Shown piece after piece: positions 58,455 to 64,000 of a stretch of DNA of 64,000 nucleotides (its first letter is position 1; each line of letters opens with the position of its first letter). The translations under genes were made by a program, and so were the position numbers. This DNA comes from Theobroma cacao (lineage: Eukaryota; Streptophyta; Magnoliopsida; Malvales; Malvaceae): the NCBI RefSeq assembly GCF_000208745.1, contig NC_030856.1:11762954-11826953 (forward strand), given 5' to 3'. Below the pieces are notes generated by a model. That model was not told where the DNA came from, made no database searches, and saw nothing but the letters and a program-made list of their open reading frames with translations.

Positions 58455-59231
58455 TTACTTGCCTAGCAAATTTTCCACCGAACCTTCCATCTTCTGGTTT
58501 TGCATTGTTACGAGTTCACTGCAATAAGAGCAAAGAGTGAGAAAGAAAGAAAAGAAAAGAAAATGAACTGCTAGTAACCAAAAGGTTCAAAATCAACAAG
58601 CACAATTTGGGTTTCTTTTTTAAAATCTTTTCGAGAAAATATTTAAGCAAACAGCAATTAAGTTACAGCATAGTTTTTATCATGATGAATTGATAATACT
58701 AATTATCATTTGAATGTAGGGAAGAAATGGGAAAAAGAAATGATAGACCAACCGCAAAGCCTGAGTGAGCTGTGCTGCTCTGTTGAAGTCTTGGTCTTCC
58801 CTCGCCTTGAGGATCCGAAACATGAGGGCGAGGCGGAGTTGGGTGTTGGCACTTTGTTGTATGATGAGGTTAGTCTCATTTCGAAGCTGATCACATTCCT
58901 GCTCGATTGCTTCAAATTTTTGTTTGACCTGCATTTGGCCCTCTTTGATCTCTCTTTGTTCTTCGCTGATCTTTTCCATCTCTGCTCGCAACTGTCTCAT
59001 TCGGGCATTCAGTTTCTCCGTCCTCCTCCTCTTTTAATGCAAAAACTAGAATGGCATGTAAGATTCAAAAGCACCATTTAATGAAACTTTTGAGAGAAAG
59101 GAAAACATCAAGAAAAGAAAAATCACAGTAATATATGTTTGGAATACCTGATGTTTCCTCTGTAACGATCCATGACTCACTTTTGGAATTGCCAGAGGAG
59201 ACTTTCTCTTGCTCAATGCCATAGCATTCAT
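58455..59231 (-). CDS. Small coiled-coil protein, three exons, 141 aa, function unknown
   Basis: Minus-strand exons: 59231-59148, 59030-58753 and 58518-58455. They give 426 nt with one continuous frame (junctions CAG|GTATTC, AAAAG|AGG, GCG|GTTGGT, TTGCAG|TGAA). The N-terminus is MNAMALSKRKSPLAIPKVSH, followed by basic residues (LQRKHQRRRTEKLNARMRQL). A highly charged coiled coil follows (AEMEKISEEQREIKEGQMQV, then KFEAIEQECDQLRNETNLII), then QLRLALMFRILKAREDQDFN and a short tail ending ENLLGK. It has no signal peptide and no membrane helix. The basic stretch before heptads resembles a bZIP architecture, but the residues do not fit the classic basic region. I do not recognise a named family. 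The third exon's tract (ctttctcactctttgctctt) supports its acceptor. A TATA box lies at about 59313-59305. Confidence 0.75.
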
Positions 59232-59303
59232 TTCTTTCTTTCTTTTTTCAGTGTTGGTTTACCTAGCACACTCGGAAAAGTGAATGTAAATCATCAGGCA
59301 TAT

Positions 59304-59313
59304 GCATATATAT
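59304..59313 (-). promoter_or_regulatory. TATA box of the coiled-coil gene
   Basis: CTATATATAT on the minus strand lies about 80 bp upstream of the first ATG (59231), in a reasonable core-promoter position. Confidence 0.5.
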
Positions 59314-59319
59314 AGTTCG

Positions 59320-61258
59320 ATCCAGCCCTAATAATTCTTTATTTATTTTTTAGTAGACTTTATTTAATTCCTCCTCCTTAAGGTCAACTGAAACCAAAAC
59401 ACGGGTTAGAAATCCTCTTCTGCTTGCTGGACCAATTTGAACGGGCATAAGCATTATATTTCGAAATTTGAGCGCTGCTTTCCTAAATTTAAAGTCGAAA
59501 GAGATCGTATGATAATCGGTGCGACATCGCAAGATTTCCAGTTGATAGTGGAAATCAGCTATCAGAGACGCTCGATGCTTTATGTAGTGACTTTTTCTTT
59601 TGGAATTAACCGTTAAAGGGTTTTGAATAGGTAAGTTTCCTACCTAACACGATGGAGACTTCTTAACATTTTCAGTCAATTTTATATCAAGAATTTATTA
59701 TTTTATTATTCTTTTTAACACTTCCCCGTTAAACAATGAATGGGTTTTTTTTTAAAAAAAAAAAAACATTTCAAAAATTCAATAATTTGTCAAGTACACT
59801 CTTTAAATTTTAATTTTTAAAATTAAACACCTTTTAAATTGACCTATTCAAAAACGTGTAGATGTCCCATTGAATATGTCAAAGTCTTCGTTTTAAAAAA
59901 TTTAACAGACAAAAAACAATTATATCTTGTGGTACGTAAGGCAATTTCATATAATTTTTTTAATTCACACAAAAAAGTTGAAGAAAAAAAATTTTGAAAT
60001 CTTCAACATTATCTTATATCAATTTTGAGAAGACGAAACAACGGTTAAATCAACCCTTTCTCGTACTCTATCTACTAATATTTTTAACAAAACCAAGATT
60101 GAAGATGGGATTAGTTTTTGTTTTCCTTGGAGACTAAAATTTTAATTTAATTCTAAGTCACTAGGTTTAGGCATATTGACTGACTCCAGCCAGGGATTCC
60201 AATGGTTATATTTTCTAACATTTGAAAACTTAGAATGCTAAATCATTGAATATGAAACCGAGTGCTATGAGTCTAAAACTTTCTGCGCAATTTCCGCTGG
60301 TGTTGGTTTACTTTTCTTAGCAAAATCCATGCAAATTCACTAAATGGGACAAATAGTCCTCAAGGAGATACCTAATTTTTTGAATTCAATACCTTTAACT
60401 CAAAACCTTTTTTGTTAGTACAATATAAAATTACAATGCAATTACGTTATAGTCAATGGATGTAATGTGATTGTATTGATTTTTTCAATACAATCTCATA
60501 TTATAACTTACTTTGCTATGTTATCAAATTTATTTGATGTTTTTGTCTTTTTCAATAATTAAAATTCTAAAACTTAATTTTTATCACTTTAAAAAATTTT
60601 AAAAATATTTTTAAATTTTTGAAAAATTTTGAAAAACATAAAAATAATTTTTAATTCTTAGAAATTCTAAAAAAATTTAAAAATAAAAAAATTATTAAAA
60701 AAAAATTCTGGAATGATAAAAATTNTAAAATAATTTTTATTTTAAAGAAATTATAAAAAGATTAGAAAATCCATAAAATAAAAAATGTATTTAGAATTTT
60801 GAAAAAATAGAAGATATTCTTTTTTATGCTCATAATTTTTTAAAATTATAAACATTATTTCGTCCATGTAATTTTTAATAAACTTTTAAAATTAAAAAAA
60901 ATTTTCGTTTTTTACTTTCAATTTTAAATGTTTTAGGAATATTTCAAAATAATAATACCATTAATATATTTTAAAATTTTCAAAATTGCTAACAAATAAA
61001 AATTATTTTCTAATTACTATGAGCATGGATTTGGCCGATACTTAGTTATTTGCTAGAAAATTTATTTAAGAGATAATATCATATAAAATTTTACAAAATA
61101 AAAATATACAAGTATATTAAACTTCTATTTTAATACATAAAGGTAATTTTGAAAATTAACATTACATTTTTAGTAAAGTAATTGTAAATCAAATACTGCT
61201 ATTTATCTTCTTAACATTTTAATCACACTTTCCTTATTATGCTGCAATGTTATCTTAC
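59320..61258. other. Promoter-distal, very A/T-rich DNA
   Basis: 59350-59620 looks like unique sequence. From 60560 to 60990 the sequence is over 80 percent A/T, with 'aaaaatttt' variants and one N at 60725. Near 60420-60450 and 62700-62740 there are related 'acaatgcaattac'/'gtgattgcattgta' pieces, suggesting ends of an element into which the solo LTR at 61259 inserted. No gene is seen. Confidence 0.4.
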
Positions 61259-62680
61259 TGATAATTCTATTTTATAGAATTATTTTACTCTAATTTTGTT
61301 ATTAAATATTAGCTAAGTCCTCAATTTTTAATTATAATTTAATTATTTTTTAGATGTTTTTATGATTAGGTACTTTTTAGTGAGTTATTTTAATTTTATG
61401 TTAGTCTTTTTATTTTAGTTATTATTTATTGATTTTTATATTTTTAAGATTAAAAGTGATTGGGCTTAATTTTGGAAAGTAAGGTGCTGAAAGACCTAGA
61501 ATCTCCTTGCATATGTTTCGGTATTTTGGACATATCTCGAGCTACAGAACTTTAAATGATGCGATTCTTAGATCATTGGAAAGCTAAGAGACAGAGCTAC
61601 AACTTTCATGAGGATCACTTTGCCTAGTTCTACTTTGAAGATAGAGAAAATCACATTGGAAAATGGCTGGACTTACTGTGCCGGGAATGAAAATTTGTAA
61701 AGACTGATAATTGATTTTTGAGCCTTTTATTACATTCTTAAGCCCAAATAAACCCTAGGTCAGCTTAAGGAACTTTAGGTTTAATCTATTAGTCTAAATA
61801 GGATATGTTTTGACAACATTAGGTAGACAACTTTTGTGAGATTCAAGAAGTTACAAGTTGAGGCTGAAACTTGGAGATCAAGACGAAAAATATTATTTTG
61901 TTTTCTTCCTTAGCTTTTATCTTTCTTGATACTTTCAATGGTTGAATTTTATATAATGTTATTTCATTTTGCAATTATGAGTTGCTAAATTTCTTTTTCT
62001 AGGATTGCAATTGAACTCACATGTAATCTAGATTTTTAATCTCTTTCTTACTTATTTTTAATGGGATTTGAATTGGTTATTCTAATTTGTTCTTAATGTT
62101 TTTAATTGTCTGATCACCAATTAAATTGATTTAAGAACCTAAACAAACTTGGGAAAGGGAGTTTAGAGTAGACTAAAATTGAGATAGCATATGATCAAAT
62201 TAATTGATTTGCGTAAGATAGGGATATACCTATAGGCCGTATGTAGCCAGATTAAAGCCTAAACTTAACGAGTCTATTTTAATTTCAAATCACATAGGGA
62301 TATAGTGTTCTGGTTAAAATAGATATTTTTATAGGTTGAGTCGGGGGACCCTTATAAATAATTTAGGACTCTAGGTTAGCAATTCAACCCATTGAAATAA
62401 GTTAAGTAAGAAATGTAAGATTTAGATGAAGTGTGAGGGATATTGTGATCCTAGGCTTGTTTGATTTGATATTTTCTCAAGTTATTATTTTGATTTTTCT
62501 TATTGGTTTTAATTTTAGCTTTAATTAATTATTTAATTTTGATTATTTGGATAAGATTAAATTGTTCTAATTTTAGTACTTAGTAAAGTTTTAGATTAAT
62601 TCCCTGTGGGATCGATACCCTGCTTGCTAATATACTATCTATTCGATACGTATACTTGCGTAGTAGGATTTTAACTAACA
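61259..62680 (+). mobile_element. Solo LTR, family B, 1422 bp
   Basis: TGATAATTCT ... AACTAACA ends carry the perfect TSD CTTAC (61254-61258, 62681-62685). The end block 'ccctgtgggatcgatac' and 'acttgcgtagtagg' matches the minus-strand copy at 4531-6071. Other shared blocks are 'tgatcaccaattaaattgat' and 'gggatatacctataggccg'. It has no coding capacity. The internal 'acatatctcgagctacagaa' and 'gatcattggaaagctaagag' pieces are typical of long plant LTRs. Confidence 0.92.
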
Positions 62681-62739
62681 CTTACCAGCAATGACATTCC
62701 TTACAATCACATTTCCTACAATGTGATTGCATTGTAAGG

Positions 62740-63380
62740 CACCAAATGCAACCTCAATTAGAAAGAAAAGTTGCAAGAAAGGATTTTGCAAAGAATTTTT
62801 CATTAATAAAATTGTAGTTACAAAGCCAACTTGTATATCCAAATGTAAAATAGTCCTAACAAAATTTAACAAAAAGGGGCAAAAGTATCCATTAAATATT
62901 TACAATAGCTTCGGTTACTATGGTACGGTAATTATAGCAAGGGTAAAAGGCTGTAAAGCAATAGCTGCAATAATAGAATACTAATTATAGTACACTAACT
63001 AACATAACTAACTAGCTAATAAATTATTATAAATTTAAAATTACTCTTAATACTCCCCTCAATATGAGTATAGATATTAAGAATACTCATCTTGCTCAAC
63101 AATTTGTGGAAAAAAAACCATGGTTATAAAGCTTTGGTGAATAAATTTGCCAGTTTTGAAGTTCTAGGAAATTAATTGGAAGAGATAATCCATTCAAGTA
63201 CTTTTGTCTACCATGAAAGGATCATCTAGTTCAATGTGCTTGATCTTATCATGAAAAATTGAATTTATGCAAATGTGGAGAGTTGATTGGTTATCACAAA
63301 ACTATTGGAAAAATAACGAAGCATAGAAACTATTCAAGAAAGTCTGAGGCATGAAACATTGTCCTTAAGGATAATTCTGT
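62740..63380 (-). pseudogene. 3' end of a Copia: RNase H tail and part of 3' LTR
   Basis: On the minus strand 63300-63050 encodes the end of a Copia RNase H/tail: FVITNQSTLHICINSIFHDK, then IKHIELDDPFMVD, then QTGKF- and SIL-like pieces with stops. It is followed by GAGGGGAGTATTA, the polypurine tract (63062-63049), and an A/T-rich LTR starting near 63010. The host usually shows CDNQSALHIAANPVFHERTK at this place. The upstream part of the element is not present, because another LTR-like sequence begins at about 63388. Confidence 0.7.
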
Positions 63381-63600
63381 CTTTTCAGAATGTGAAACTC
63401 GATGCAAAAAGACTGTAACAGTTGTCTCCCAAGATTAATAGATTCTTCCTTATTAGTTTACACAAATTATCAAGGATACAAAAATAATAGAAAAATTAAA
63501 AATAAGAAAAAATCCAACAAAATAGGGAAATGAGGGAAGTAGAGAAAAGGAAGATAGGAAAGTTAAGAAGAAATGATGTGACAATTGAGGTGGAGGTTGG

Positions 63601-63610
63601 TATTTATAGG
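63601..63610 (-). promoter_or_regulatory. TATA box of LTR family G
   Basis: CCTATAAATA on the minus strand lies about 50 bp downstream of the ATAACGTTAT array. A pyrimidine-rich leader follows ('cacatcatttcttcttaact' in minus sense). Confidence 0.55.
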
Positions 63611-63654
63611 CTAAAGATAAACAAAAATCAAGAATAACGTTGTAGAAAATCAAG

Positions 63655-63830
63655 AGAAAATTATAACATTATATAACATTCTGAAAGACTGAGTCTATAA
63701 TATTCTATAACGTTATAAAAACTGATTCAATCAAAGACTAACTCTTTGCCATGAAAAATTATAACGTTATACGACATTCTAGAAGACTGAGTCTAAAACA
63801 TTTTGTAACGTTACAAAGACTGAGTCTGAT
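63655..63830. repeat. Palindrome array ATAACGTTAT
   Basis: Units such as 'ttataacattatataacatt', 'ctataacgttataaa', 'attataacgttatacgacat' and 'ttgtaacgttacaaa' are each followed by 'ctgaaagactgagtct'-like segments, at about 50 bp spacing. The core AACGTT contains a CG and reads AACATT in decayed units. Confidence 0.85.
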
Positions 63831-64000
63831 AGACTAATTAAATCAAAGACAAATTTTGACAATGGTAAAAGATTGAGTCAGTAAGGTAAAAAAAATAAAC
63901 CACCAAGGTACAAAATATCACTTGGGCCTAGCCAACATATATACTTGCACGTAGGAGAAAATCCGCATTTTCTCAAGGCTTGGCTCGATTTCGTATGCGC

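Larger units (their letters stand above)
63388..64000 (-). mobile_element. LTR-like sequence, family G, partial
   Basis: In minus orientation it has a palindrome array (63650-63830) followed by CCTATAAATA (63610-63601), the arrangement found in the other LTRs. A start 'tgtgaaactcgatgcaaaaa' lies at about 63394 in plus sense. The right end is beyond the window, and no coding sequence is visible. Confidence 0.5.

Overview
This is AT-rich plant nuclear DNA, most likely from a woody eudicot. Evidence for a plant: host exons with GT-AG introns, an exon 1 resembling the LRR-VIII-2 receptor kinases, plant Ty3/Gypsy (Tekay/Del-like) and Ty1/Copia elements, and L1-type LINEs. A Malvales-like genome is only a guess. 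I see no bacterial, organellar, CRISPR, rRNA or tRNA features.

Layout. 1-3205: host DNA with the first exon of a probable LRR receptor kinase (minus strand, rest lies below base 1) and a MITE. 3206-26645: a transposon graveyard of nested solo LTRs. I could match 5-bp target-site duplications (TSDs) by eye for seven of them: CAATT at 3211-6985, ATCCT/ATTCT at 4531-6071, CTATA at 9443-10932, ATTAA at 12304-18669, GTGAT at 14897-18191, GAGGG at 19143-21435 and ATCTG/ATCTT at 22387-25030. They sit in a decayed LINE ORF1 and a minus-strand Copia. 26646-37952: a degenerate Copia on the plus strand, split by a 6.5 kb Gypsy-type element without recognisable coding capacity (28126-34597, TSD ATAGA). 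37953-38450: a doubtful B-box zinc-finger relic. 38897-44158: an apparently intact four-exon bZIP-like gene (minus strand, 275 aa) whose last intron carries a LINE. 45055-54492: LTR fragments and a broken Tekay-type Gypsy, split by a solo LTR (48494-50593, TSD TGAAT). 54493-64000: gag debris, a small three-exon coiled-coil gene (58455-59231, 141 aa), a second copy of the MITE, a solo LTR (61259-62680, TSD CTTAC), a Copia 3' end, and part of another LTR-like sequence.

The most interesting signal is not a gene. Several unrelated LTR families carry an array of short palindromes, and each family has its own motif: GAATCGATTC, TGTATCGATACA, AGTATCGATACT, TTAATCGATTAA, ATAACGTTAT, CTCGCTGCAGCGAG. 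In five LTR copies from three families the array lies about 50-110 bp upstream of a TATA box in element orientation. The palindromes are centred on a symmetric methylation site (CG, or CTGCAG as CHG), and decayed copies mostly carry CG to TG or CA changes. This looks like a recurrent U3 promoter module of methylatable palindromes.

Host genes are few and each is bordered or invaded by repeats. The only intact coding units I can support are the bZIP-like gene and the coiled-coil gene. Everything else that is protein-like is transposon debris.
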